This document shows, piece after piece, positions 50,309-59,111 of a stretch of DNA of 64,000 nucleotides. Source of the stretch: JAGNRR01 sp964389575 (GTDB lineage Bacteria > Bacteroidota > Bacteroidia > Chitinophagales > Chitinophagaceae); assembly GCA_964389575.1 (NCBI GenBank), contig CAYMFF010000002.1:16217-80216 (forward strand), in the 5' to 3' direction. The notes below the pieces were generated by a model that had not been told where the DNA came from, searched no databases, and saw only the letters and a list, made by a program, of their open reading frames with translations. The position numbers and the translations under genes are program-made. Every line of letters begins with the position of its first letter. Positions within the stretch are counted from its first letter, which is position 1.

Positions 50309-52528
50309 ATGCAACGATTGCTATTATTGATTTTGTTAGTTCTGAGTATTGTGCCGAGCCAAACAGCATTTGCCCAGAAAGCCAAGGATAAAAAGAAGAA
50401 AAAAGAGACTAAGAAGAAAGACCCATTTACGGCCAAAGAGGTTTGGGAACCTATCCCAATTACACGACAAGGTTTTCACTCGTATGTAGATAAATCTCAG
50501 GTGGAAGCCGACGAAATGGATGGCTATCGAGATGGTTCGATATTAATTAATGGTTCAAAAAGAAAAACCAAAAAACTATCGGAAGCCATAATTGAAATGC
50601 CCAATCAATTACAAGTCGTTATAGAAAATCTACCCTTAGATAATCGTAATAAACTATTATACCTGCGTGAACTTAATACTAATTTGAAACGGTTTAATAC
50701 TGAGTTCAAAATGTTCGGTAAAAGTATTGATGTAGATATGTACTCCAGTATGATGTCTTCGTTTAAAGATATTATGCGCATCGAAATTGAAAAAGGCGAC
50801 ATGGTAAAATATGTCGAAAATAATTTTGACTTAGGCGTTTATGCCAACAAACATATGTTCAAGGAAAACCAAGAAGCCGTTAATTTATTGTACAAAAAAA
50901 TGGTGGCTCAATATCCTGACAAAATGCTCTATAAACTACGCGAATTTTCTAATACCGAAGCAGCAGATAATTTAATTATTAAGACCGCTGCTAAATCACC
51001 AAATGTAATTCTTTCATATGCCAAGAGTACTTCTGTAGAACGTGACATCGTAATGCGCAGTAAGGACCCGTTGGTACAAGCCATAACAGGCTTGGCTACA
51101 AACACTACCAATTCCTTGAAAGCTCTTCCGTTTATAAGCGATATCTACAATAAAAAAATGACCTTCGAAGAGGTAAACAAAGCCATTGCAAATCCTCAAT
51201 CTTATTATAAACAATTAGTAAAATCAAAAATTAATCAACCTACTATTGGCGCACATGTTATAAGTCGTGAAATAAAACATGAGGCTTTAAAAACCTATGT
51301 TCGTCAAGTAAATGAATTGCACGATGAAACAGCCGCTGTTCGATTTAAAGTAACGAATGATCTTTCTGCAACTGAATTGTATTATTTAATGGTGCTTTGT
51401 AGTGATGAAATTTATACCAGTTCTTTTACAGGACTATACAGCAGAATGCTTGAAAGAATGAAACCGCAAAAAGGAAATAACTTTTTGGATTCATTGAACA
51501 AAGACAAGTTTAGAACATTTATTAGAATGAGTGCGGGCTATAATGTATTAGACACCTTCTTGCGCACTATGAGCGAATCTGAAAAGAATGATCTTATGTC
51601 TTCTTTTGTGCATGACATAGATAAAAATACTGAAACCGATTTGGAAGATGCGGTAGATGTAGCCGATGCCTTAGCTAGTATTAATGATGAAAAGACGTTG
51701 AAATTTTTAAGAACAGAATTGAAAAAAGACTATGAACGAACCTATGAACAAAACAACAAACGAGGTTTAGTTATCTATTTTCTTCTGCATACAATTTCTA
51801 ATGCGATTCTTCATCCCGAGGACACAACTAATAAATTAGAAGAGGCATTAAAAATTCCACCAATTACCAAAGTACCCTACGATGCATTAGTAGACGATAG
51901 TGGCACCGTTTATCAGCAACATTTTTTTTATGGTGACAAAGATGGACGAAGTAGCTTGGCAAGCTTTTTAACGCGTTTTCCTTCTTCAAAATGGTCCGTC
52001 AAGAAATCTAAACAATGGATAAAGATTGCTTCTAAAGCTGGTAAGCCAATTGTAATCTATGCGAATCAGCCACTGGACGAGCCGAAAGACGAAGAGGCAC
52101 AATTAGCGCTAAATAATCATTTGATTAAGGAAGGTATAGAGCCTGGTATTATTGTGCATCGCGGACATAGCTATCACCTGCCCGGTACATTAAAGTATAT
52201 CGGCCCTAAGCACCGAATCGTGATATTAGGTTCTTGTGGTGGTTATCATAATTTATCTACTATTCTTGATCAGAGTGAGGATGCACATATTATCTCCAGT
52301 AAACAAACTGGAACCATGCACGTAAATGATCCATTGATAAAAATTATTAACGATAGACTCAGTGCTGGGAAAGGTGTAGAATGGCTTCCAATTTGGAAAA
52401 AACTGGGCGGCCTTATGAAGAGTAAGAAAAATAAAGATTTGTACAGCGACTACGTACCACCTCATAAAAACATGGGTGCTTTATTCTTAAAAGCCTTTAA
52501 GATACAGATGGCGGATATGGAAGAATAA
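50309..52528 (+). CDS. Secreted protein with a caspase-like (clan CD) His/Cys arrangement
   Basis: A 739-residue exported protein with a signal peptide (1-22, cut near F-A-Q), then a very basic K-K-K-K-K-E-T-K-K-K stretch. About 500 residues of helical sequence have no family that I recognise. The region about 590-670 has the secondary-structure order of a clan CD cysteine peptidase: I-I-V-H-R-G-H-S-Y-H with H620, a short helix, then R-I-V-I-L-G-S-C-G-G-Y with C643. H-then-C at the ends of adjacent strands is the gingipain/caspase pattern, although 23 residues is a short spacing. There is no sorting domain at the C-terminus. Proteolytic activity is unproven; a degenerate or unrelated fold is possible. 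Confidence 0.75.
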   Translation: MQRLLLLILLVLSIVPSQTAFAQKAKDKKKKKETKKKDPFTAKEVWEPIPITRQGFHSYVDKSQVEADEMDGYRDGSILINGSKRKTKKLSEAIIEMPNQLQVVIENLPLDNRNKLLYLRELNTNLKRFNTEFKMFGKSIDVDMYSSMMSSFKDIMRIEIEKGDMVKYVENNFDLGVYANKHMFKENQEAVNLLYKKMVAQYPDKMLYKLREFSNTEAADNLIIKTAAKSPNVILSYAKSTSVERDIVMRSKDPLVQAITGLATNTTNSLKALPFISDIYNKKMTFEEVNKAIANPQSYYKQLVKSKINQPTIGAHVISREIKHEALKTYVRQVNELHDETAAVRFKVTNDLSATELYYLMVLCSDEIYTSSFTGLYSRMLERMKPQKGNNFLDSLNKDKFRTFIRMSAGYNVLDTFLRTMSESEKNDLMSSFVHDIDKNTETDLEDAVDVADALASINDEKTLKFLRTELKKDYERTYEQNNKRGLVIYFLLHTISNAILHPEDTTNKLEEALKIPPITKVPYDALVDDSGTVYQQHFFYGDKDGRSSLASFLTRFPSSKWSVKKSKQWIKIASKAGKPIVIYANQPLDEPKDEEAQLALNNHLIKEGIEPGIIVHRGHSYHLPGTLKYIGPKHRIVILGSCGGYHNLSTILDQSEDAHIISSKQTGTMHVNDPLIKIINDRLSAGKGVEWLPIWKKLGGLMKSKKNKDLYSDYVPPHKNMGALFLKAFKIQMADMEE

Positions 52529-52616
52529 AATATAGATTCTTCTAAAATTCTAATTGATTCTTTTAACTTAATAAATACGAAGACAATAAATACATAGTCT
52601 TTTCGTTGAGTTAGAT

Positions 52617-53300
52617 ATGAAGAAATTATCCTTTACCGTATTACTATTCTCAATTTGTTTAGGTTCTTGGGCACAAAAAAATAATGCTTTTGCGACGATT
52701 AGCGGAACAATCACAGATTACCAGTCTAACATTATCAACGGTCAAGTTATATTATTTGAGAATCAATCATCAAATAAGACATACTCAACTACTAGTAATG
52801 AGAAAGGAAATTTTCAAACCAAACTACCTTGCAACGCGAACTATTTAATTAAGATAAAAGGATTTAATGATGCGAAAGAATATACCTTATTAGAAATACC
52901 GGCTTTAGACCCTGATCAAAAGAGCGCTTCTTTTGAAATAGACATTAAATATGAACCTAGTAAAAAATTCACCCTGGATAATGTGTATTTTGATGTTGGC
53001 AAGGCCACAATTACCAAAAAATCTTATGCCGAATTAAATAAATTAGTTGCGTATTTAAAGCTGAAAAAAAATGAACGCATAGAGATTGGAGGCCATACAG
53101 ATAATGTGGGTGAAAATGCTGACAATATATTATTATCACAAAAACGAGCTGACGTAATTATGCGGTATCTAATAAAAAAAGGCATCCAAACTTCTCGTTT
53201 AAAAGCTGTTGGCTATGGCGAAAATATCCCAAGAGCTAGTAATGATACCAAAGAAGGACGCAGACTAAATCGAAGGACTGAGGTAAAGAAAATTAACTGA
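52617..53300 (+). CDS. OmpA-family protein with carboxypeptidase-regulatory-like domain
   Basis: A 227-residue envelope protein with a signal peptide (1-20), a beta-sandwich of the carboxypeptidase-regulatory type (about 25-110, G-T-I-T-D-Y then N-E-K-G-N-F), and an OmpA-C peptidoglycan-binding domain (about 120-225). The OmpA domain has V-Y-F-D-V-G-K-A, G-G-H-T-D-N-V-G, the S-Q-K-R-A-D helix, G-Y-G-E-N-I-P and N-R-R-T-E-V. The Asp and Arg that bind diaminopimelate are present. It likely anchors an outer-membrane partner to peptidoglycan. It is 88 bases downstream of the caspase-like gene. Confidence 0.9.
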   Translation: MKKLSFTVLLFSICLGSWAQKNNAFATISGTITDYQSNIINGQVILFENQSSNKTYSTTSNEKGNFQTKLPCNANYLIKIKGFNDAKEYTLLEIPALDPDQKSASFEIDIKYEPSKKFTLDNVYFDVGKATITKKSYAELNKLVAYLKLKKNERIEIGGHTDNVGENADNILLSQKRADVIMRYLIKKGIQTSRLKAVGYGENIPRASNDTKEGRRLNRRTEVKKIN

Positions 53301-53359
53301 ATTCATTAGCCTAAATAATTTCTGTTGAAGGAGTAAAAGAGTTATGTAAATTTAGGAAC

Positions 53360-53392
53360 AACACTGTTTTAAACATCAAGGGAAGCAGTGTT
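53360..53392. promoter_or_regulatory. Inverted repeat upstream of the phase-variable glycosyltransferase
   Basis: AACACTG at 53360-53366 and CAGTGTT at 53386-53392 form a 7-bp inverted repeat with a 19-base spacer. No T-run follows, so a terminator is unlikely; it may be a binding site. The rest of the 226-base spacer 53301-53526 is AT-rich without other clear structure. Confidence 0.3.
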
Positions 53393-53510
53393 ACTAAATC
53401 CAAAATGCTACAGATTAAATTGATTTTGACATCTCAATAAATTTTTTAAACTTAGTCCATGAGCGCCAAAACATGAACCCATTAAACCTAATTCAATAAT
53501 CTTTTATTAC

Positions 53511-53518
53511 TAAATTTG
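53511..53518 (+). promoter_or_regulatory. Bacteroidota -7 box (TAAATTTG)
   Basis: TAAATTTG matches TAnnTTTG and lies 8 bases before the ATG at 53527, so it probably drives the poly-C-containing glycosyltransferase gene. Confidence 0.5.
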
Positions 53519-53526
53519 TTTTTAGT

Positions 53527-55088
53527 ATGCGTCCCCCCCCCCCGAAAATAAGAGCTTTGTTCTTGCATTTACGCTGATTTTTATTTTTGGTTTCATCACT
53601 CGCTTTTATCATTTAGGAAGCATTCCTGCGGCAGCCCCTTTTGGTGATGAAGCTGCCAATGGCGTTGATGCTATCAAAAGTATTAGGAACTTAGATTTTA
53701 AAGTATTTTATCCAACAAATAACGGTAGAGAGCCCCTTTTCATTTGGCTCACGGCAATCACTCATAGTTTTTTAACACCAACTGTTTCCAACCTAAGAAT
53801 AGTTTCTGCCATAATTGGTTTTCTTACTGTTTTCTTCTTGCCGTTCTGTTTCATTGAAATCGATACTTTATTTTCTAGAAAGCAACATGCTTTGAACAAA
53901 AGATCCCAACTAATTTCTGCCCTAATAGCTACCTGTTTTTTAGCCAGTAGTATGTGGCATATTAATTTTTCTCGTATTGCCTTTCGGGGCATTTTAGATC
54001 CCTTCTTTGCTGTATTATCCATCTTATTGATTTGCAAAACATTAAAGAAAAAAGAAAATATTATAAGTGCCATTTTTACGGGTTTCATTCTTGGAATTGG
54101 CTTGTACGGATATGGGTCGTTTAAGTTTTTATTTCCTCTCGTTATAATTATTTTGATAGTAGGCATTCGGAAATACAATACCGGTCATCTACTGATTTTT
54201 ATACTTTTAGCTGGGGTAATTACAGCCATCCCGCTTATAAACTTTATAGTATCATACCCAGAAATATATTTTACAAGAATGACAGAAGTATCAATATTCT
54301 CTCGTGGAGATTCTATGAGCGCGTTTCTTAATGCTCTTAAAAAACTTTGCCTTATGTTTTTTCTGCATGGTGATGAGAATCCAAGACACAATGTCAATGG
54401 ACAGCCGCAATTCCATTTTATCCCTTTCATTTTCATGGTTTTCGGAATAATAAAGTTCATAGTTATACCAATTAGCAATTCCTTTCTAACTAGTAAAAAC
54501 AAAATATTTGATAAGCCATTTAACCATAAAACGACCTTCTTCATATTGATATGGATCGCAATAATGCTTTTACCAGCAGCACTAACTCATGAAAGACAAC
54601 CGCATTCATTAAGGGCTATCGGCACCATAGTTCCAGCTGTAATGCTTGGTGGTATTGGTTTTAGTTTCATACTTCAGTTATTTAATAAACTAGTGCATAA
54701 CAGACGAATGCAAACAGCCTTTTTGATTATTTGTATCGCAAGTCTTATTTATACTCAATCGGATATGGTAAAAACTTATTTTTTAACTCATGTAAAGTCC
54801 GAAGCTTGTAAAAAAGCTTTCTATACCGAGCAACATCAAACGTATAAAAATTTTGTTGAATCTAAAAAAACGCCCAAGCTATTAATACTTGAAAAAGAAA
54901 ATAAAATTGATAAAGTATGGCACCTTCAATCTTTGTATTATATCACGAATTGTCAGCTATTAAGTAATAACATTGAAGAAATGAATATCCAAAAGGCGCG
55001 TTTAATGAATACAAAAAAATACAACTCCATTTTATGTCCCCGTAAATATGTCAATCAGTTTAAGGGAAACAATGTAATGTACTATTAA
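53527..55088 (+). pseudogene. GT-C (GT39/ArnT-like) membrane glycosyltransferase, out of frame at a C11 tract
   Basis: From 53544 to 55088 one frame encodes a polytopic glycosyltransferase with about ten membrane helices. The N-terminal catalytic loop has F-G-D-E-A-A-N-G-V-D-A and N-N-G-R-E-P-L-F-I-W-L, the acidic and G-x-x-P-L patterns of undecaprenyl/dolichyl-phosphate-sugar glycosyltransferases. That frame has no usable start before residue 90, but an ATG at 53527 precedes it by CGT and eleven C's. With 9 or 12 C's the ATG joins the frame exactly (M-R-P-P-P-P-E-N-K, 520 residues for 12). With the 11 shown it ends after 16 codons at a TGA at 53575. A promoter box lies 8 bases before the ATG. 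I read this as a phase-variable gene in its OFF state or a homopolymer miscount, not as decay. Confidence 0.8.
53533..53543 (+). repeat. C11 homopolymer, probable phase-variation tract
   Basis: Eleven consecutive C's in an AT-rich region, five to seven bases inside the coding sequence. It is the only long G/C homopolymer I see in the window. Gain of one C or loss of two restores the glycosyltransferase reading frame. Confidence 0.9.
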
Positions 55089-55094
55089 GAAGTA

Positions 55095-56264
55095 CTAACT
55101 AAACATCTCCTTCATTTTATCAAAGAAGTTCTTACCGCTTTTTATCTTGCCGGGTTTAAAATTTTCGGCAGTACGTAGTTTCTCCATCGCCTTTTTCTCG
55201 TCGGATGACAGCTCTTGCGGTGTCCAAACATTTACATTAATCAATTGGTCTCCTTTCTCGTATGAATTCACACTTGGAAAACCTTTTCCTTTCAATCTAA
55301 ATACTTTTCCAGCTTGTGTTCCTGCAGGTATTTTAATTTTTGCCTTTCCTGTAATCGTTGGCACTTCAACTTCAGTGCCTAATACCGCATCAGGAAACGA
55401 GATATGAAGTTCGAATAACACGCTTAAACCTTCTCGTATCAAAGTTTCATGTTTCTTTTCTTCAATAACCACCAATAAATCTCCAGCAGGACCACCGCGT
55501 TCTCCAGCATTTCCTTGACCACTTACATTCAGTTGCATGCCTTCTTGCACACCCGCTGGAATATCAATTTCTATTTTTTCTTCGGCATACACTCTACCAT
55601 CACCTTTACAACTCGTACAATTATTAATCACACTAGTTCCATCACCATTACAAGTGGGACAAGTCGTTACGGTTTGCATTTGCCCAAGAAATGTATTACT
55701 GACTCGTTGTACTTGACCTCGGCCACCACAGGTATTACAGGTTTGAATACTATTTTTATCTTTGGCACCGCTTCCATCACAACTTTTACAACCGACGTAT
55801 TTTTTTACCTTAATGGTTTTATGCACGCCATTGACAATATCCTCATAAGACAGCTTCATTTTTACACGAAGGTTACTGCCTCGGCGACCTCTACCTTGTG
55901 ACTGTCCGCCACCACCAAAGAAGCTGCCAAAGCCACCATCACCGCCACCGCCTTGATTACCAAAAATGTCACCAAAATGAGAGAAAATATCCTCCATATT
56001 CATTCCACCACCACCGAAGCCTCCGCCTCCGCCGGCACCTTGCATACCCGCATGGCCAAACTGATCATAACGTGATTTCTTATTCGAATCGCTGAGCACA
56101 TCATAGGCTTCCGCCGCTTCTTTAAATTTTTTCTCAGCCGAAGCGTCATCTGGATTTCTATCGGGATGAAATTTCATAGCTACCTTACGATAGGCTTTTT
56201 TTATTTCATCAGCCGATGCACTTTTTGATACACCCAGTACTTCGTAATAATCTCTTTTGCTCAT
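55095..56264 (-). CDS. dnaJ: Chaperone protein DnaJ
   Basis: The Hsp40 co-chaperone that delivers clients to DnaK and stimulates its ATPase. It is 389 residues. The J domain has H-P-D at 33-35, a long Gly/Phe-rich region spans about 72-125, and the zinc domain has all four CxxC pairs (C159/162, C176/179, C202/205, C216/219). The client-binding C-terminal domains follow. It is 7 bases downstream of grpE, as in many genomes; dnaK is not in the window. Confidence 0.96.
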   Translation of the reverse strand: MSKRDYYEVLGVSKSASADEIKKAYRKVAMKFHPDRNPDDASAEKKFKEAAEAYDVLSDSNKKSRYDQFGHAGMQGAGGGGGFGGGGMNMEDIFSHFGDIFGNQGGGGDGGFGSFFGGGGQSQGRGRRGSNLRVKMKLSYEDIVNGVHKTIKVKKYVGCKSCDGSGAKDKNSIQTCNTCGGRGQVQRVSNTFLGQMQTVTTCPTCNGDGTSVINNCTSCKGDGRVYAEEKIEIDIPAGVQEGMQLNVSGQGNAGERGGPAGDLLVVIEEKKHETLIREGLSVLFELHISFPDAVLGTEVEVPTITGKAKIKIPAGTQAGKVFRLKGKGFPSVNSYEKGDQLINVNVWTPQELSSDEKKAMEKLRTAENFKPGKIKSGKNFFDKMKEMFS

Positions 56265-56271
56265 AGCCTAC

Positions 56272-56847
56272 TTATTTTCCTACCACCACTTTGGCATGAC
56301 GAATTAATTTACCATTCAGGTTATATCCTTTTTGAATTTCGTCAACAACCTTTCCTTTTAGTTTTTTATTGGGTGCCGGAATTTCAGTAATCGCTTCGTG
56401 TAACTCAACATCAAATTCTTTTTCTTTACTATCAAAAGATTGTAATCCTTTATTCTCTAATGTTTTGCGTAACTTATTAAAAACCAATTGCACGCCTTCT
56501 TTGAGCGCTTTTACTTCTACATCGTCTTGCTCTAATAACTTCTCGGTTCGGTTACAATCATCAAGTACATCCAACAAATCTTTTATCACTTCTAAGCTGG
56601 CTGTTTGGATTAACTCTACGCGCTCCCTGGCATTTCGTTTTCTGAAGTTATCAAACTCAGCGTTCAGTCTCACATATTTATCATTCAATATAGCTACTTG
56701 ATCTTCTTGAACTGGCGCTTCATCAATACCTTCGGCACAGTTTTCGGTATCTTTTTTCATTTCTGAAGTATTTTCTGCATTTGACTCAACATTTTCTGTT
56801 GTTTCAGCCGAATTATCCTTGATTTCTTCTACTTTATCTTCTGACAT
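56272..56847 (-). CDS. grpE: Nucleotide exchange factor GrpE
   Basis: GrpE releases ADP from DnaK. I choose the ATG at 56845-56847 (M-S-E-D-K-V-E-E-I), giving 191 residues with the acidic, disordered N-terminus typical of the family; the open frame from 56913 adds a non-conserved basic leader. The long helix contains the L-N-A-E-F-D-N-F-R-K-R motif. The end has the GrpE signature E-A-I-T-E-I-P then V-V-D-E-I-Q-K-G-Y-N-L-N-G-K-L-I-R-H-A-K-V-V-V, shortened here to its key residues Q-K-G-Y and R-H-A-K. Confidence 0.95.
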   Translation of the reverse strand: MSEDKVEEIKDNSAETTENVESNAENTSEMKKDTENCAEGIDEAPVQEDQVAILNDKYVRLNAEFDNFRKRNARERVELIQTASLEVIKDLLDVLDDCNRTEKLLEQDDVEVKALKEGVQLVFNKLRKTLENKGLQSFDSKEKEFDVELHEAITEIPAPNKKLKGKVVDEIQKGYNLNGKLIRHAKVVVGK

Positions 56848-56978
56848 TTTAACGTATTTAAAATTCCTAATTAAAGGTTCAAAAGTATTGCCAATGAGCC
56901 TTGAATTAGACAAAATGACAACTTTTTATAAAAGACAGACGAATTGTAAGACTTTTTCGGCTAATGCGCTGATTTTAT

Positions 56979-56986
56979 TACCTTTG
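56979..56986 (+). promoter_or_regulatory. Bacteroidota -7 box (TACCTTTG)
   Basis: TACCTTTG matches TAnnTTTG, 7 bases before the arginase ATG at 56994. It would also serve the glycosyltransferase immediately downstream. Confidence 0.5.
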
Positions 56987-56993
56987 GCCACGA

Positions 56994-57941
56994 ATGAGAA
57001 ATATAGAATTTATTGAAATCATGAGTGAAATTGGTGCCGGAACTAGGGGTGCCAGCTTGGGTTTGAATGCTTTGAAAGTGGCTGATCAGAATAAGAAAGG
57101 CAGTTTCTTTAAAAACATGAATTCACAGAAAGTCAAGGTTCATAATGAATTTTTATATAAAGAAATCGATACTCCAAAAGCCTTAAGAATCGAAGGAATT
57201 CATGCGGTATATAAAAATCATGCTTCCATTATTCAAGAAACGATAAAAGCGAATCAGTTTCCGTTCATTTTTGCTGGCGATCACAGCACAGCGGGTGCTA
57301 CCATTGCCGGTTTAAAAATGGCCCAGCCAGAGAAAAAATTAGGTGTTATATGGGTTGATGCTCATGCGGATCTTCACTCTCCTTACACAAGCCCTTCGGG
57401 AAATGTACATGGCATGCCACTGGCCTGCTGTTTGAATCATGATAATTTTGACGCTAAGATTAACGAGCCCGTAGAGAAAACAAAAAAGCATTGGAACGAC
57501 ATGAAAAATTTAGGTGACATTTGTCCTAAAATTCTTCCTGAAGACATCGTATTTATTGCACTTCGAGATTTCGAAAAACCAGAAGAGCATATTATTGACA
57601 AGAATAATATTAAAGTCATAACTGTCGAGGCGGTTAGACAGAACGGCACATCGAAAGCTGTTTCTTCTAGTATCGAATATCTTGCTTCTTGTGATCATAT
57701 TTATGTCTCGTTTGATGTAGATAGCCTAGACAGCGCTATCTCTAAAGGAACTGGGACACCGGTGGCCGATGGCTTAACGGCTATTGAAGCAAATGAAATT
57801 CTACTTGGGTTACTAAAAAACAAAAAAGTAAACTGTTTTGAAGTGACCGAAATAAATCCAACCTTAGACAGTGAAAATAAAATGGCAGAGACAGTTTTAC
57901 CAATACTAGAAAACTGTTTCGCAACCCTTGCAAGCAATTAA
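56994..57941 (+). CDS. Arginase / ureohydrolase
   Basis: A 315-residue Mn2+ ureohydrolase that splits arginine into ornithine and urea. Metal ligands are all present: H97 (G-D-H-S), D122/H124/D126 (D-A-H-A-D) and D241/D243 (S-F-D-V-D). The substrate loop S-P-S-G-N-V-H-G-M-P-L at 133-143 matches arginases rather than agmatinases, and the early G-T-R-G-A-S-L-G is a typical arginase N-terminus. Formiminoglutamase or agmatinase activity is less likely. No ornithine-pathway gene lies adjacent. Confidence 0.88.
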   Translation: MRNIEFIEIMSEIGAGTRGASLGLNALKVADQNKKGSFFKNMNSQKVKVHNEFLYKEIDTPKALRIEGIHAVYKNHASIIQETIKANQFPFIFAGDHSTAGATIAGLKMAQPEKKLGVIWVDAHADLHSPYTSPSGNVHGMPLACCLNHDNFDAKINEPVEKTKKHWNDMKNLGDICPKILPEDIVFIALRDFEKPEEHIIDKNNIKVITVEAVRQNGTSKAVSSSIEYLASCDHIYVSFDVDSLDSAISKGTGTPVADGLTAIEANEILLGLLKNKKVNCFEVTEINPTLDSENKMAETVLPILENCFATLASN

Positions 57942-57947
57942 AATATT

Positions 57948-59111
57948 TTGAAAGAAACGCCCATAATATGTCTTGCCTCATGGTATCCTAATGAGCTGGA
58001 GGAATTTGAAGGCGATTTTGTGCAACGAAAAATGCAAGCCCTTTCATTGTATCGCAACGTACATGTATTTCATTTTAAAAAACATGAAAACGCAACAATC
58101 GGCAATAAACGAATAGTCAATAAAAAAGAAAATCTTACTGAAACGATTGCTTATCATCATTCGGGAAAAGCAAACTTTTTAAAAAGTATAAAGAACTATT
58201 TAGTTTCTTTCCAATTGCATAATAAATTTCTTAAAAACCATCGAAAGCAATTCGGCAAACCAGAAACAATATTGGTTCAAGTGCCTTACAATGCAGGCAT
58301 TATCGCTTGGTACTGGAAAAAAAGATATGGAATAAAGTACATCTTAACCGAGCATTATGGCATTTATAATGACCGTTATGAATCGAACTTCGCTACTCGG
58401 TCTAGTTTATATAAATTCATTGTAAGACAAATCTTTAAAAATGCATCCCAACTATTAACGGTAAGCAATTCATTGGGTGAGGATATAAATAATACCGTAG
58501 TTCAAAAAGGTTTTAAAAAACTATCGAACGTAGTTGATACCAATCAATTCTTCTACAAAAAGAAACCACCGATTCGTCCCTTTGTATTTTGTCATCTTTC
58601 AAATATGATTCCGGTAAAAAATATTCCGGGTATTATAAGAGCTTGTAAAATTCTTATTGAAACCCGAAAAGATTTCAGGCTAAATTTGATTGGTGCCAAA
58701 CACCATGAACATATTAATTTGGCTGAAGAACTTGGACTTCTGAATTACACAATTTTTTTTCAAGATGCCATCACTTATAAAGAGGTAGCAAAAACGTTAC
58801 AAAATAGTCATGCGTTAATAATGTTTAGTAATACAGAAAGTCAATCTTGCATTAGTTTGGAAGCACTTTGCACGGGTACTCCTGTAATCAGTTCAAGAGC
58901 TGGTGGCATTGAAGAACATCTTGATGACACGAATAGCATTATGGTTCCTATCGGTAATGAGGAAGAATTAGCGAATGCAATGTTGGCCATGATGGAGAAC
59001 TACGATAATTTTCAACAAGAAGAAATAGCTTTAGCCAATCAAGCACGTTGGAACTTTCTAGAAATAGGAAAACAGTATAATGATATTATTGAGAACGTTT
59101 TGTCCCAATAA
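57948..59111 (+). CDS. Glycosyltransferase family 4 protein
   Basis: A 387-residue GT-B glycosyltransferase. It starts with TTG at 57948 (M-K-E-T-P-I-I-C-L-A-S-W-Y-P); no in-frame ATG is nearby. The N-terminal domain has the W-Y-P-N-E opening and a F-V-Q-R-K substrate-side motif, then I-L-T-E-H-Y-G. The C-terminal nucleotide-sugar domain has the E-x7-E pattern (E-S-Q-S-C-I-S-L-E) and G-T-P-V-I-S-S-R-A-G-G-I-E-E. It probably adds a sugar to a cell-surface glycan. It is 6 bases after arginase and overlaps the convergent methyltransferase by 26 bases. Confidence 0.9.
   Translation: MKETPIICLASWYPNELEEFEGDFVQRKMQALSLYRNVHVFHFKKHENATIGNKRIVNKKENLTETIAYHHSGKANFLKSIKNYLVSFQLHNKFLKNHRKQFGKPETILVQVPYNAGIIAWYWKKRYGIKYILTEHYGIYNDRYESNFATRSSLYKFIVRQIFKNASQLLTVSNSLGEDINNTVVQKGFKKLSNVVDTNQFFYKKKPPIRPFVFCHLSNMIPVKNIPGIIRACKILIETRKDFRLNLIGAKHHEHINLAEELGLLNYTIFFQDAITYKEVAKTLQNSHALIMFSNTESQSCISLEALCTGTPVISSRAGGIEEHLDDTNSIMVPIGNEEELANAMLAMMENYDNFQQEEIALANQARWNFLEIGKQYNDIIENVLSQ

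Noticed and set aside
53762..54544. Two minus-strand frames opposite the glycosyltransferase
   Set aside because: They carry no domain, while the plus strand encodes regular membrane helices and family motifs through this stretch.
56848..56913. Longer GrpE N-terminus
   Set aside because: GrpE proteins begin with an acidic stretch, which starts at the ATG at 56847; the extension is basic and not family-like.
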